The notes under the pieces: model-generated | Told to the model about the DNA's origin: nothing | Databases searched by the model: none | Seen by the model: the letters and a program-made list of their open reading frames with translations, nothing else | Part shown: one piece after another, positions 15,256-25,754 of the stretch | How positions within the stretch are numbered: the stretch's first letter is position 1 | Layout: every line of letters begins with the position of its first letter | Made by a program: the position numbers and the translations under genes | Assembly: GCA_027295405.1 (NCBI GenBank) | Contig: JAPUKZ010000307.1 | Coordinates: 1 to 42,051, forward strand | From: Gammaproteobacteria bacterium | GTDB taxonomy: Bacteria; Pseudomonadota; Gammaproteobacteria; Pseudomonadales; Halieaceae | Length of the DNA stretch: 42,051 bases | Reading direction: 5' to 3'

Positions 15256-16491
15256 CTAAAAATTGTTCTGGAACCAGATTTTGATGCGCTGCAACAAGCC
15301 CGGCTGGGCCGCTCCGCGGGCACCCGTGATTCCACCCTCTTCCTGGGCCCTGGCCCCGTAGTGCAACAAGCCCACTCCAGTTGAATAAATCGGATTGCGC
15401 ACTATGTCGGTCAGCCCCATCACCGCCTGCGGAAATCCCACCCGCACCGGCATGTGGAATATTTCCTCCGCCAACTCCATAGCCCCTTCCATCTTGGAAG
15501 TACCGCCGGTAAGCACGATTCCGGCCGGAATCAGGTCTTCAAAACCACTGCGCCGCAGTTCGGACTGCACCAGAGTGAACAACTCGTCGTAGCGCGGCTC
15601 CACCACCTCGGCCAGCGCCTGGCGCGAGAGGTCACGCGGCGGTCGATCTCCCACACTGGGCACTTTGATGGTTTCCTCAGCACCTGCCAGCTGCGTAAGC
15701 GCACAGGCGTACTTGATCTTTATCTCCTCCGCGTGGTGGGTGGGAGTGCGCAGCGCCATGGCGATATCGTTGGTCACCTGGTCACCGGCAATCGGAATGA
15801 CGCTGGTGTGGCGGATCGACCCCTCGGTGAAGATGGCGATATCGGTAGTGCCGCCGCCTATATCCACCAGACAGACACCCAGCTCCTTCTCGTCCTCAGT
15901 CAGCACCGCGTAACTGGAGGCCAACTGCTCGAGGATGATGTCCTCTACGTCCAGACCACAGCGTCGGATGCACTTTTCAATATTTTGGGAAGCATTCGTG
16001 GCACAGGTAACCAGGTGCACCTTCGCCTCCAGGCGCACACCAGACATACCCAGCGGCTCCTTGATACCCTCCTGGTTATCGATGACGTATTCCTGCGGCA
16101 GGATATGCAGAACGCGCTGGTCCGCCGGTATGGCCACGGCCTGGGCGGCGTCGATGACACGCTCCAGATCAAGTGCGTAAACCTCACGATCGCGAATGGC
16201 GACAATACCGTGGGAATTCAGGCTACGGATGTGACTGCCGGCGATACCCACATAGACCGAGTGAATCTGGCAGCCCGCCATCAGCTCAGCTTCTTCCACT
16301 GCTCGCTGTATCGACTGTACGGTGGATTCGATATTGATCACCACACCTTTTTTCATGCCCTTGCTGGGTTGGAAGCCAATACCGAGGATTTCGATAACCC
16401 CGGCCGCTCCTATCTCACCAACGATAGCGACCACCTTGGAGGTACCGATGTCCAGGCCCACTATCATTTTCTTTTCTTGCCCGCTGCCCAT
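15256..16491 (-). CDS. ftsA: cell division protein FtsA
   Basis: A 411-residue actin-fold protein that tethers FtsZ to the membrane and recruits later division proteins. It shows phosphate-1 GLDIGTSKVVAIVGE, the 1C (SHS2) subdomain insertion after residue about 85, phosphate-2 VDIGGGTTDIAIF, the adenosine motif GIVLTGGTSKMEG, and a terminal amphipathic membrane-targeting helix LLQRIKIWFQNNF. GGGGAAT precedes the ATG. It sits between ftsQ (93 bp upstream, non-coding) and ftsZ. Confidence 0.97.
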   Translation of the reverse strand: MGSGQEKKMIVGLDIGTSKVVAIVGEIGAAGVIEILGIGFQPSKGMKKGVVINIESTVQSIQRAVEEAELMAGCQIHSVYVGIAGSHIRSLNSHGIVAIRDREVYALDLERVIDAAQAVAIPADQRVLHILPQEYVIDNQEGIKEPLGMSGVRLEAKVHLVTCATNASQNIEKCIRRCGLDVEDIILEQLASSYAVLTEDEKELGVCLVDIGGGTTDIAIFTEGSIRHTSVIPIAGDQVTNDIAMALRTPTHHAEEIKIKYACALTQLAGAEETIKVPSVGDRPPRDLSRQALAEVVEPRYDELFTLVQSELRRSGFEDLIPAGIVLTGGTSKMEGAMELAEEIFHMPVRVGFPQAVMGLTDIVRNPIYSTGVGLLHYGARAQEEGGITGARGAAQPGLLQRIKIWFQNNF

Positions 16492-16584
16492 GAGCAGATT
16501 CCCCTTATGGTCCTAAGTCCGCACTGACATCTTTTCTTGTTATTGCTTGCAACACTCTATTCCTCCTGGTTTGCCTAATGTCTC

Positions 16585-17325
16585 TCAACCGGTGGTCCAC
16601 GCCACCGCCAGCCCATATTCGTAGCGCAGATCAACACTGCGTACCCGCGTCGCCCGGGACACCAGATCGGCGTGATAAACACCGAGAAAACGTTGTATTT
16701 TTTCCTCCATATCACCCCGTCCCAATACCAGTTCGGTGCCATTGGACAAGCGCGCTCGCAGGCCACCGCGATCATTCATGCTCAGCTCCAGCAACTGCAA
16801 CTCGACCCGTGCCAGTTGCTCCTGCATGCGCATATAGTGCTGCATCAACAGCAACTGGCTAGCGGCTGGACCAGACAACAAGGGCAGCTCGTCCAGGGTT
16901 TCCGTGACCTGGGGCCGGAATACCTCGCCCTCGTGATTCACAAAACCATCCTGTCCCCAGCGTGCAATCGGCAGCTGTTCGGTCACCTCAATTTCCAGGC
17001 TATTGGGCCAGCGGCGCTTGACCACCACCCGAAACACCCAGGGCAGTTGCTCCAGCGGCGCTCGGACATTCTGCAAATCCGCCCACAGAAAGCCCCCCTG
17101 CAGCGACTCGGTTACCATCGAGCGCAGCTGCGATCGGGAAACCCGCTGCAGGTCACCACTAACCACAATCCGCTCTATCGGCAGTTGCGACAATTCCCGG
17201 GCCGCCAGGAGCAAGGCGGCGATCACAGCGACGCCGGCCAATACCCCCAGCAGCGCGCGCCCGGTGCGCGCCGCGCCAGCCAGCACCCCGGGTTTGTTGG
17301 CTTTGCTTGTCGCCCCTGTAGCCAT
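16585..17325 (-). CDS. ftsQ: cell division protein FtsQ
   Basis: A bitopic divisome scaffold linking cytoplasmic and periplasmic division proteins (FtsB/FtsL). It has a short cytoplasmic tail, a transmembrane helix (ALLGVLAGVAVIAALLLAAR, near residues 25-45), a POTRA domain (LPIERIVVSGDLQRVSRSQL onward) and the FtsQ beta domain with WPNSLEIEVTEQLPIARWG. The start at ATG 17325 is preferred: it lies 4 nt after the ddlB stop with AGGGAT just before it. An in-frame extension to 17358 would run into ddlB and adds no family sequence. Length is 246 aa. Confidence 0.93.
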   Translation of the reverse strand: MATGATSKANKPGVLAGAARTGRALLGVLAGVAVIAALLLAARELSQLPIERIVVSGDLQRVSRSQLRSMVTESLQGGFLWADLQNVRAPLEQLPWVFRVVVKRRWPNSLEIEVTEQLPIARWGQDGFVNHEGEVFRPQVTETLDELPLLSGPAASQLLLMQHYMRMQEQLARVELQLLELSMNDRGGLRARLSNGTELVLGRGDMEEKIQRFLGVYHADLVSRATRVRSVDLRYEYGLAVAWTTG

Positions 17326-17329
17326 ATCC

Positions 17330-18250
17330 CTAGTTCCGCACCAAGCTGAGACAGGCAATTCTGCCCACCAGTTCTGGCAGCGACAGCCCCCTGGCCGCCG
17401 CTGCCATCGGTACCAGACTGTGGTGGGTCATACCCGGCACCGTATTCACCTCCAGTACCCAGGAGTTGCCCTGCTGATCACGCATAAAATCCACCCGGCC
17501 CCAGCCTGCACAGCCCAGCGATTCAAAAGCCAGCAGGGCCAACTGCGCTAGTTCCGCCTCCTCGGAACTGCTCAGGCCACAGGGGCAGAGGTAACGTGTT
17601 GCGTCGGAAAGATACTTGGCTTGGTAGTCGTAAAACTCGTTATCGGTTTCCATTTTGATGGCCGGCAGTGCCTGCCCGTCCAGAATCGCAACCGTGTACT
17701 CGCCACCCTCAATCAGGCGTTCAGCGATTACCCGGTCTCCGTACTGGGCCGCCTGCTGCCAGGCCGCCGCCAGGCTCTCGGCGGTGTTGGCGCCTGCGGT
17801 ACCGATGCTGGAGCCACCGGTAGCCGGTTTCACAAAGACACTGCCGAGACGATCGATCACTGCCTGCCAGTCACTGTCTACCGCCAGCTCCTCAAAATCT
17901 TGCGTCGCCAGACCGATCCCGCGCCAGAGCCGCTTGCTGCGCAATTTATCCATGGCCAGGGCTGAGGCGAGCACACCGGAGCCAGTGTATGGAATAGCCA
18001 TCGTTTCCAGCGCACCCTGCACTACGCCGTCTTCGCCGCCGGGACCGTGCAGGCAGATGAAAGCCAGATCTATCTGCTGCAGTTGGTTCCACCAGCGGGG
18101 CAGCGCGGTGTCCACGGCAATTGTCGCCACTCCCAGTTCCTGTAAAGCCGCCTCCACCGAGGCACCGCTCATCAGGGACACCTCCCGTTCCGGGGAGTCA
18201 CCTCCCTGTAACACTGCAACGCGAGCGTCCTGCAACTGTTCCAGAGTCAT
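17330..18250 (-). CDS. ddlB: D-alanine--D-alanine ligase B
   Basis: A 306-residue ATP-grasp ligase making D-Ala-D-Ala for MurF. It shows the N-terminal [17 protein letters not shown], the [12 protein letters not shown] loop, ATP-binding [13 protein letters not shown], and the metal- and substrate-binding end [15 protein letters not shown]. Its ATG overlaps the murC stop by 4 nt (ATGA), so the two are translationally coupled. Being the dcw copy, it is named ddlB. Confidence 0.96.
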   Translation of the reverse strand: MTLEQLQDARVAVLQGGDSPEREVSLMSGASVEAALQELGVATIAVDTALPRWWNQLQQIDLAFICLHGPGGEDGVVQGALETMAIPYTGSGVLASALAMDKLRSKRLWRGIGLATQDFEELAVDSDWQAVIDRLGSVFVKPATGGSSIGTAGANTAESLAAAWQQAAQYGDRVIAERLIEGGEYTVAILDGQALPAIKMETDNEFYDYQAKYLSDATRYLCPCGLSSSEEAELAQLALLAFESLGCAGWGRVDFMRDQQGNSWVLEVNTVPGMTHHSLVPMAAAARGLSLPELVGRIACLSLVRN

Positions 18251-19683
18251 GGGGCTGCTCCGGTAAACTGGTATTGACGCAATTCCTGGGCGAGGGCCGC
18301 GACATTGCCAGCCCCCTGGGTGAGAATGACGTCACCATCCTGGATAATGCCGGCCAACACGCCGGGGACCTCATCTATTTCCTGCACGAAGACCGGATCG
18401 ACCACGCCCCGCTGGCGAATGCTGCGACTGAGACTGCGCCCGTCAGCACCCGCAATCGCCGCTTCGCCGGCAGCGTAGACATCGAGCAGCAGCAGCACGT
18501 CACAGCTGGAAAGCACGTTCACAAAGTCCTCGTACAGGTCCCGGGTACGGCTGAAACGATGGGGCTGGAAAATCACCACCAGACGCCGCTCGGGCCAGGC
18601 CTGGCGGGCGGACTCCATAGTGGCCCGCACCTCGGTGGGATGATGCCCGTAGTCATCAACCAGCAGCGCCGAGCCCTGCGTAAGCGGCAGTTCCCCCAAC
18701 ACTTCAAACCGCCGACCCACACCCTGAAAACCACTGAGCCCGCGCTGTATAGCCGCATCGTCCAGGCCCTCATCACTGGCCACAACCAACGCCGCGGTCG
18801 CATTAAGCACGTTGTGCAGGCCCGGCATGTTCAGCTCTACTTGCAGCGGCGATTTTGGCGACGGTCGTTGCACGGTGAAGGCTGTGGTCAGGGATTTTTT
18901 CTCCACCCCGGTAATCCGGTAGTCGGCCTGTTCCGAAAAGCCATAGCTGAGCACGGCGCGGCTGGCTTCGGGTAGCAGTTCAGCCACCACCGGATCATCC
19001 ACACACAGTATGGCCAGGCCGTAAAAGGGCAGGTTGTGCAAAAACTCCAGAAAGGTGCGGCGCAGGACGGCAAAATCGCCGCCGTAGGTATCCATATGAT
19101 CCGCCTCAATGTTGGTCAGCACGGCAACCACGGGCTGCAGGTGCAAGAAGGAGGCGTCACTCTCGTCTGCCTCAGCGATAAGGTAACGGCTCGCCCCCAG
19201 CTTGGCATTGGTGCCAGCGCTGTTGACCAAACCACCGATAACAAAGGTTGGATCCAGGCCAGCCTCGGCAAATATTGAGGCGATAAGACTGGTGGTTGTG
19301 GTTTTGCCGTGGGTTCCCGCTACAGCGATGCCATGCCGGTAGCGCATCAACTCCGCCAACATCTCCGCCCGCGGTATCACCGGAATACGAGCCTCCCGCG
19401 CCGCCGCAACCTCTGGATTATCGCTGTGCACGGCGCTGGAGATCACCACCACGTCGGCGCGGCCAATGTTCTGCTCGCTGTGGCCTATCTGCACGTCAAT
19501 ACCCAGCTCGCGCAAGCGCTGGATGATCTCGCTATCACGCACATCCGAACCGCTCACCTGATAGCCCAGGTTGAGTAGTACCTCAGCAATTCCGCTCATG
19601 CCAGCACCGCCAACACCAACCATATGAATGGCACTGATGCGGCGCATTTCAGGTACCGGAAAAGAGTTGCTAGCGCCGTTCAA
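18247..19683 (-). CDS. murC: UDP-N-acetylmuramate--L-alanine ligase
   Basis: The first amino-acid ligase of peptidoglycan synthesis. The Rossmann motif [22 protein letters not shown]-loop [27 protein letters not shown] and [10 protein letters not shown] are all present. The start is uncertain. A TTG at 19683 has AGGAGG 6 nt upstream and gives an N-terminus as long as other MurC proteins. An ATG at 19647 (MRRISAIH) has a poor ribosome-binding site, and a GTG at 19698 sits on the AGGAGG itself. The TTG start overlaps the murG 3' end by 14 nt. Confidence 0.96.
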   Translation of the reverse strand: MNGASNSFPVPEMRRISAIHMVGVGGAGMSGIAEVLLNLGYQVSGSDVRDSEIIQRLRELGIDVQIGHSEQNIGRADVVVISSAVHSDNPEVAAAREARIPVIPRAEMLAELMRYRHGIAVAGTHGKTTTTSLIASIFAEAGLDPTFVIGGLVNSAGTNAKLGASRYLIAEADESDASFLHLQPVVAVLTNIEADHMDTYGGDFAVLRRTFLEFLHNLPFYGLAILCVDDPVVAELLPEASRAVLSYGFSEQADYRITGVEKKSLTTAFTVQRPSPKSPLQVELNMPGLHNVLNATAALVVASDEGLDDAAIQRGLSGFQGVGRRFEVLGELPLTQGSALLVDDYGHHPTEVRATMESARQAWPERRLVVIFQPHRFSRTRDLYEDFVNVLSSCDVLLLLDVYAAGEAAIAGADGRSLSRSIRQRGVVDPVFVQEIDEVPGVLAGIIQDGDVILTQGAGNVAALAQELRQYQFTGAAP

Positions 19684-20773
19684 AACGCACCTCCTCACAG
19701 ATATCCGCGACCTTGCTGGTGGCGTCCAGTTGCGCCGACTGGGTGGCTGCGTGCGCCAGTGCCGCCAGCCGGGTGGGACTGCCGGCTAACTGGGACAATA
19801 ATTTTGCCAGATTCTCAGGTTTAAGCTCTGACTGCGGCAACAACAGCGCCGCACCCGAGCGTACCAGCCAGTTGGCATTGTGCAGCTGATGATCATCAAT
19901 CGAATGTGGCAGGGGTACCAGCACCGAGGGTCGCCCCATCACCGTGAGTTCAGCGAGTGTCAGCGCACCCGCGCGGCACAGCACCAGATCTGCCCAGGCA
20001 TAGGCCGCGGCCATGTCCTCAATATAGGACACCACCTCCACACCCCCATTGTTAACAACCTGATAGGCGGCTTTGACGGCTTTACCATGGGCCCTGCCAG
20101 TCTGGTGGCGCACGTGCAGGGGATGGGAGGATCCCAACAGGCCCAGGGTCTCCGGCAACACATCATTGATAGCGCGAGCGCCCAGGCTTCCGCCGAGTAC
20201 CAGCAACTTCAGCGGGCGCTCGCCGTCATAGTCATAGCCGGCCCTCGCCCCGCATTCAAGTACTTCGGCGCGCACCGGATTGCCTACCATAATCGCGTCG
20301 ACGCCGGTGTCGAAGGCAGCGGGGTAAGCGCTGAGGACGCGCCGGGCGAAGCGGCTGAGAATACGATTAGTGGTGCCCGCCACTGAATTCTGCTCGTGAA
20401 TCAGTAGCGGTTTGCGCAATATTCGACAGGCCATGCCCACCGGACCCGCCACATAACCTCCCATGCCAAGCACACACAGCGGCTGCATACGCCGCAGCGC
20501 TCCCAGTGCCTGTAGCACCGCCCAGCAGGCCAACACCAGACCCTGTAGCTTGGCGCTCAAACCCTTACCGCGCAATCCCTGAACCCGCAGGAAATGCAGC
20601 TCTATTCCCGCCGCTGGCACCACCCGGGCCTCAAGCCCGGCTTCGGTACCCAGCCAGTGGATTCGATAGCCGCGCTCCTGCAACTCCAGCGCGACCGCCA
20701 GCGCCGGATAGACATGTCCCCCGGTGCCACCGGCGACTACCACAATGTTCTTGACCCGGGGTTCAGCGTCCAC
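19670..20773 (-). CDS. murG: lipid II synthase MurG (GlcNAc transferase)
   Basis: A membrane-associated GT28 glycosyltransferase converting lipid I to lipid II. G-loop 1 is [18 protein letters not shown]-loop 2 is [12 protein letters not shown], and the UDP-GlcNAc site is [20 protein letters not shown]. The start is taken as GTG 20773, 5-9 nt after a strong GGGAGGGGGA; this gives 367 aa and overlaps the ftsW end by 11 nt. Another GTG at 20800 is in frame but lies further inside ftsW, and this ribosome-binding site would then be inside the gene. Confidence 0.96.
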   Translation of the reverse strand: MDAEPRVKNIVVVAGGTGGHVYPALAVALELQERGYRIHWLGTEAGLEARVVPAAGIELHFLRVQGLRGKGLSAKLQGLVLACWAVLQALGALRRMQPLCVLGMGGYVAGPVGMACRILRKPLLIHEQNSVAGTTNRILSRFARRVLSAYPAAFDTGVDAIMVGNPVRAEVLECGARAGYDYDGERPLKLLVLGGSLGARAINDVLPETLGLLGSSHPLHVRHQTGRAHGKAVKAAYQVVNNGGVEVVSYIEDMAAAYAWADLVLCRAGALTLAELTVMGRPSVLVPLPHSIDDHQLHNANWLVRSGAALLLPQSELKPENLAKLLSQLAGSPTRLAALAHAATQSAQLDATSKVADICEEVRFERR

Positions 20774-21923
20774 GCTTCCCCCTCCCGGTCCGGCGTTCAC
20801 GGTCCACGCGCAGCACCAGCGCCAACATGCAGCAACAGACGATCAGGCTGCTACCGCCGTAGCTGATCAGCGGCAGGGTCAGCCCCTTGGTTGGCAACAA
20901 GCCAGTACTGACCCCGATATTGATAAACACCTGCGCGGTGAAGACCAGCGCCACACCATGGCAAATATGGGCGCCGAACAAATCACCCGCCTGGCAGCTC
21001 TTGCGCGATATCCACAGAATCCGGTAGATCAGCGCCAGGTAAAGGGCAATGACGGTAACCGCCCCGATCAGCCCCGTCTCCTCCGCCCAGATTGAGAACA
21101 CGAAATCGGTATGGGCTTCCGGTAGGTAAAAGAGCTTTTGCACGCTGTTGCCCAGACCGACTCCAGTCCACTCACCCCGACCAAACGCAATCAACGACTG
21201 GGTCAGCTGGTAGCCACTGTTGAACTGGTCCGCCCAGGGATCGGTGTAAGCGGTGAGACGCTGCATGCGATAAGGCTCACTCACCAGCAGGATCACCAGC
21301 GCCATCACACTGCCCAGTACCACCAATAGGAAGTGACCCAGCTTCACACCAGCGAGGAACAACATGCCAAAGGCCGTGCCCACTGTAACGACAGTGGCCC
21401 CGAAATCCGGTTCCACCATCAACAGCAGGGTAATAGCGAACACGACCATCATGGGTTTGACGAATCCCTGCCACTGGCTGCGCACTTGTTCCTCCCGACG
21501 CTGCAAGTAACCCGAGAGATAAATAATGAGGAACAGCCTGGCGAACTCGGACGCTTGCAGGGTAGCCGGCCCCAGCGCCAACCAGCGACGGCTGCCATTA
21601 ACCTCGCGGCCGATGCCGGGAATCAGCACCAACAGCAAAAGTACCAGCCCTATGAACAACCACACCCACCCGGTATCGAACCAGAATCCCATGGGCACAC
21701 TGTAGGCCACTGTCGCCGCCAACAATGCCAACACCAGATACATCAGGTGCCGACTACTGTGATGCAGAGGATCACCATAGTTTGCCGCGGCGTATTCAAC
21801 TGAGGCTGAGGTGATCGCAACAAATCCCACCAACAGCAGAGCCAGGCCCAAACACAAAATCACGCTGTCCGCCGGCTGCGCCAGGGCTCGCAGCGGTGTG
21901 CCGATTGCGCCGGCAGCAGTCAT
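20763..21923 (-). CDS. ftsW: septal peptidoglycan polymerase FtsW (SEDS family)
   Basis: A 386-residue polytopic SEDS glycosyltransferase, about 10 membrane helices, polymerising lipid II at the septum with FtsI. Family blocks: SRRWLALGPATLQASEFARL, LLMVEPDFGATVV with the essential Asp in the large extracellular loop region, GYQLTQSLIAFGRGEWTGVG, EETGLIGA and LPLISYGGSSL near the C-terminus. It overlaps murD by 4 nt (ATGA). Confidence 0.97.
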   Translation of the reverse strand: MTAAGAIGTPLRALAQPADSVILCLGLALLLVGFVAITSASVEYAAANYGDPLHHSSRHLMYLVLALLAATVAYSVPMGFWFDTGWVWLFIGLVLLLLVLIPGIGREVNGSRRWLALGPATLQASEFARLFLIIYLSGYLQRREEQVRSQWQGFVKPMMVVFAITLLLMVEPDFGATVVTVGTAFGMLFLAGVKLGHFLLVVLGSVMALVILLVSEPYRMQRLTAYTDPWADQFNSGYQLTQSLIAFGRGEWTGVGLGNSVQKLFYLPEAHTDFVFSIWAEETGLIGAVTVIALYLALIYRILWISRKSCQAGDLFGAHICHGVALVFTAQVFINIGVSTGLLPTKGLTLPLISYGGSSLIVCCCMLALVLRVDRERRTGRGKRGR

Positions 21924-23305
21924 ACCCGCCCACGCTCAGTCAAGTGAGCCAGCACGCACTGAGCAAAATGCTGGCCGCGTTCTGGAAACCCGGAAAACAT
22001 GTCAAAACTGGCACAGGCCGGGGACAGCAGAACCACATCTCCGGGGCTCGCCAGTTCCGCCGCCACAGAGACCGCCGCCGCCATGGACGTGGCGCGGTAG
22101 ATCGGTACCACGGCTTCGAGGACGGTGGCCAGCCTGCCCGCATCCTCACCCAGCAGGATCACTCCCTTGCAGCGCGCAGCCACCTCGCCTGCCAGCACCG
22201 AAAAATCCGCGCCCTTGCCCTGTCCACCGGCAATCAACAGCAGGTTCTGTTCTCCTCCGAGCCCGCGCAAGGCCGCCAGCGTCGCGCCCGGATTGGTGGC
22301 TTTGGAGTCATTGATGTAGCGCACATCCTCACTCTCCGCCACCAACTGGCAGCGATGGGGCAGACCGGTAAACTCCCGCAACTCATCCAGCATCGGCGCC
22401 ATCGGCAGTTCCAGGGCCATGCCCAGTGCCAGGGCAGCCAGGGCGTTGCTGATATTGTGGCGCCCAACCAGTGCCAGCAACCTCGCTGGCATGAGCAGCT
22501 CACCCTGGTAGGAGAGCCACTCCTCGCCATCCCGTTCCACCAGCCCCAGGCCAGCCTCCATGGGTAGGGACAGTCCATAAGTCCAACACGGGGCCAGGTT
22601 CGCCTGTGCGGGCAGGGTCATAGCATCGTCCCGGTTACACACCAGCTTGTGACAACCGGCAAAAATGCGTTGCTTGGCCTGCAGGTAGTTTTGCATGCTG
22701 CCGTGCCGATCCAGATGGTCGTCACTGACGTTGAGTACCGTGGCCACCTCCAGTTCCAGCACTCCGGCCCGCTCCAGTTGAAAGCTGGACAATTCCAGAA
22801 TGTAACAATCAGCCTTGCTGTCCAGCAGATCCAGAGCCGGGGTACCGAGATTTCCCCCAACCGCTGCAGCCATCCCGGCGCGACGCGCCATCCCGCCCAA
22901 CAATTCCGTGACCGTGGATTTGGCATTTGAGCCGGTGATACCGACCACAGGCGCGGTGGCCTCGGCGCAAAACAGATCGATATCTCCGCAAATCGGCACG
23001 CCCGCAGCAATCGCCTCTACGACCGCTGGCTCCGTCAGCGGAATACCCGGGCTAACCACCAGGCGGCCGGCCGCTCGCAAGCGCTGCGCGGGAATTTCCC
23101 CCAGTATCACCTCGGTGTCGGGGCAGTCCGCGCGCAGCTCACCCAGGCCCGGAGGATTGCCACGGCTATCTACCACTACGAAGGCGACTCCCTGACGCTG
23201 GAAGTAGCGCGCGATAGACAGACCCGTGCTACCCAGGCCCACGATAATCGGGGGTTCACTGCGGGAAATCAGGTCAGTATTCAAGGCCGCTACCATTCCC
23301 TTCAC
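21920..23305 (-). CDS. murD: UDP-N-acetylmuramoyl-L-alanine--D-glutamate ligase
   Basis: A 461-residue Mur ligase adding D-Glu. It shows IIVGLGSTGLSIARYF (UDP-binding), P-loop GITGSNAKSTVTELLG, ELSSFQLE, NVSDDHLDRH, and NDSKATNPGATLAAL at the C-terminal domain. The start is either GTG 23305, directly after the mraY stop, or ATG 23296 three codons later; neither has an ideal ribosome-binding site. Confidence 0.96.
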   Translation of the reverse strand: MKGMVAALNTDLISRSEPPIIVGLGSTGLSIARYFQRQGVAFVVVDSRGNPPGLGELRADCPDTEVILGEIPAQRLRAAGRLVVSPGIPLTEPAVVEAIAAGVPICGDIDLFCAEATAPVVGITGSNAKSTVTELLGGMARRAGMAAAVGGNLGTPALDLLDSKADCYILELSSFQLERAGVLELEVATVLNVSDDHLDRHGSMQNYLQAKQRIFAGCHKLVCNRDDAMTLPAQANLAPCWTYGLSLPMEAGLGLVERDGEEWLSYQGELLMPARLLALVGRHNISNALAALALGMALELPMAPMLDELREFTGLPHRCQLVAESEDVRYINDSKATNPGATLAALRGLGGEQNLLLIAGGQGKGADFSVLAGEVAARCKGVILLGEDAGRLATVLEAVVPIYRATSMAAAVSVAAELASPGDVVLLSPACASFDMFSGFPERGQHFAQCVLAHLTERGRV

Positions 23306-24388
23306 TCAGCGCAGTTTCAGTGTCGCCAGCCCGAACAGGACCAGCATCACCGTAATTATCCAGAACCGCACAATCACCCGCGGCTCCGGCCAGCCCTTCA
23401 GTTCAAAATGGTGGTGTATGGGTGCCATCCGGAAGATGCGCTTACCCGTTAATTGATAGGAGGCCACTTGCAAGATGACAGAAACAGTCTCCAGCACGAA
23501 GATGCCACCCATAATGAAAAACACGATCTCGTGGCGGGTGATCACCGCCACAGTGCCCAGCGCAGCACCCAGAGCCAGCGCGCCGACATCTCCCATAAAC
23601 ACCTGGGCTGGATAGGTATTGAACCAAAGGAAACCAAGGCCGGCACCGGCTATGGAGCCGCAAAACACCACCAATTCACCAGCGCCGGCGACGTAAGGAA
23701 TATGTAGATAGTCCGCAAACTGAATATTGCCGGTCAGGTAGGCAATGATCCCCAACGCCGCGCCCACCATCACCGTGGGCAATATCGCCAGCCCATCCAG
23801 CCCATCCGTCAGGTTGACCGCGTTGCTGGCGCCGACGATGACAAAGTAGGTCAGCACGATGAATAACGGCCCCATCTCCCAGGCAACATTCTTGAAGAAG
23901 GGGACGAAAAGCTGCGTGGTCACCTCGGAATCCACCATGGTATACAGGTAGAAAGCTGCAGCCAGACCCGCCAGCGATTGCCAGAACAGTTTCCAGCGCC
24001 CGGGCAAGCCGCGCGGATCGTTCTCCACCACTTTGCGGTAGTCGTCCACCCAGCCCACTGCCCCAAAGACGCTGGTTACCAACAGTGCCAACCACACGAA
24101 GGGGTTGTAAAGGTCGCTCCACAGCAGCGTGCTGACACCAATCGCCACCAGTATCAGAGCACCGCCCATGGTGGGGGTACCTGATTTGGTGAGGTGAGAC
24201 TCCGGACCATCGTCCCGCACGGCCTGCCCGATCTGGTGGTAGTTGAGCCGACGAATCATGGCGGGACCAACCAGCAGAGCGATGAGCAGCGCGGTAAGCA
24301 CGCCGAGTATGCCGCGAAAGGTCAGGTACTGGAACACCTGAAAACCACTGGCAAAACTACTCAGATATTCGGCTAGCCACAGCAACAT
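23306..24388 (-). CDS. mraY: phospho-N-acetylmuramoyl-pentapeptide transferase MraY
   Basis: A 360-residue, ten-helix membrane enzyme moving phospho-MurNAc-pentapeptide from UDP to undecaprenyl phosphate (lipid I). Motifs: [12 protein letters not shown], the aspartate pair region [25 protein letters not shown] with catalytic Asp, [11 protein letters not shown] and the histidine loop [15 protein letters not shown]. It starts one base past the murF stop. Length equals the E. coli enzyme. Confidence 0.98.
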   Translation of the reverse strand: MLLWLAEYLSSFASGFQVFQYLTFRGILGVLTALLIALLVGPAMIRRLNYHQIGQAVRDDGPESHLTKSGTPTMGGALILVAIGVSTLLWSDLYNPFVWLALLVTSVFGAVGWVDDYRKVVENDPRGLPGRWKLFWQSLAGLAAAFYLYTMVDSEVTTQLFVPFFKNVAWEMGPLFIVLTYFVIVGASNAVNLTDGLDGLAILPTVMVGAALGIIAYLTGNIQFADYLHIPYVAGAGELVVFCGSIAGAGLGFLWFNTYPAQVFMGDVGALALGAALGTVAVITRHEIVFFIMGGIFVLETVSVILQVASYQLTGKRIFRMAPIHHHFELKGWPEPRVIVRFWIITVMLVLFGLATLKLR

Positions 24389-24389
24389 A

Positions 24390-25754
24390 TCAGTTTACCC
24401 CGCCAGCCTGCGCAAGCAGGGCCGTCACAATGGCTTCCATTCCAGCACTGCGTGAACCCTTCACCAGGACCACGTCACCCCGGGAAAAACGTCCCCGCAA
24501 GCGTTGCGCCAACTCAAGGAGATCCGCGCAGTGCTCGGCACCCACGCCATAGCCCCGGCCCGTCGCCAGGGTCTCGGTCCCGGTCAACCACAATTCTTCG
24601 AGCCCCTGCTGCAACGCATAACGCCCCACTTCCTCATGCAAGCGCTCGCTGTCCGGACCGAGTTCACTCATTGTACCCAGTACCAGAATCCGACGACCAT
24701 CACAGTCGGCCAGCAAATCTATGGCAGCCTTGACCGACCCGGGATTGGCGTTATAACTGTCATCGACCAGTACCATGCCACTTGCAGCCGTGGTCACATG
24801 CAGTCGGCCTGCTTCCGAGCGCACCCGTGCCAAACCGCTGGCGATGTCAGGCAAGCGAGTACCCACTGCCAGTGCAGCTGCGCTGGCCGCAAGCGCGTTG
24901 ATAACGCTGTGTCGCCCCGGCAGCGCCAGCTCTATGGCAACTTCACCCTGCTCAGCCACCAGCTGGAAACGGGTTCCGAAAACTCCCCGGTCCACACAGT
25001 CGCGGGCGCTGACTGCAGCGCTCCCGGCGAGGCCAAATTCAATGCGGTGGGCCGTTTGCGCCAGGCGCCGCCACTGGGGCGCGAACTCGCTATCGGCATT
25101 GATTACCGCGGTACCGCTCTCGGCCAGGCCGGAAAAAATCTCACCCTTGGCCGCAGCCACCCCGGCGAGATCACCGAAACCCTCCAGATGGGCCGGCAGG
25201 GCATTCAGCAGCACCGCAACATCGGGTACCGCCAGCTCACACAGGTAGCTGATATCTCCGGCGCGGGACGCACCCATCTCGATGACGGCAAACTCATGTC
25301 GCTCCTGCAGGCGTAACAAGCTCAGTGGCAGACCGATCTCGTTGTTCAAATTGCCCACCGTTGCCAGCGTCGGAGCCCGTGCTTGCAGTATCGTCGCCAG
25401 CATGTTCTTGACCGTGGTCTTGCCACTGCTGCCGGTGATTCCCACCAGCTTGCCGGCAAAGTGCTGCCGATTGAGTGCCGCCAGCTGCCCCAATGCCTGC
25501 CGGGTGTCTGCCACCCGCAGGGTCGAAATCGGGTATCTGCCTTGCCCGGACACCAGCGCAGCACCCGCACCCTGCTCTGCCGCGGTTGCAACAAAACCAT
25601 GGCCATCAAAACTGGGGCCACGCAACGCGACAAACAAGTCGTCGGGCTGCAGGGTTCGGGTATCGGTGGAAACCGCATCGAAACTGACGTCCACGCCCTG
25701 TAAGCGGCCGGCCAGCGGTATTTCCAGCTCGGTCAGGCAGAAGCTGCGCATCAC
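24390..25754 (-). CDS. murF: UDP-MurNAc-tripeptide--D-Ala-D-Ala ligase
   Basis: A 454-residue Mur ligase that adds D-Ala-D-Ala. The N-terminal domain contains [20 protein letters not shown], the P-loop is [16 protein letters not shown], and [29 protein letters not shown] and VLGTMSELG follow. The start is GTG 25754 or ATG 25751 (adjacent codons); GGGGAGG lies 8-11 nt upstream. It overlaps the murE stop by 4 nt. Confidence 0.96.
   Translation of the reverse strand: MMRSFCLTELEIPLAGRLQGVDVSFDAVSTDTRTLQPDDLFVALRGPSFDGHGFVATAAEQGAGAALVSGQGRYPISTLRVADTRQALGQLAALNRQHFAGKLVGITGSSGKTTVKNMLATILQARAPTLATVGNLNNEIGLPLSLLRLQERHEFAVIEMGASRAGDISYLCELAVPDVAVLLNALPAHLEGFGDLAGVAAAKGEIFSGLAESGTAVINADSEFAPQWRRLAQTAHRIEFGLAGSAAVSARDCVDRGVFGTRFQLVAEQGEVAIELALPGRHSVINALAASAAALAVGTRLPDIASGLARVRSEAGRLHVTTAASGMVLVDDSYNANPGSVKAAIDLLADCDGRRILVLGTMSELGPDSERLHEEVGRYALQQGLEELWLTGTETLATGRGYGVGAEHCADLLELAQRLRGRFSRGDVVLVKGSRSAGMEAIVTALLAQAGGVN

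Noticed and set aside
14258-16527. Long plus-strand frames opposite ftsZ (to 15223) and ftsA (from 15454)
   Set aside because: Serine/proline- or histidine-rich antisense translations of highly conserved division genes; no independent support.
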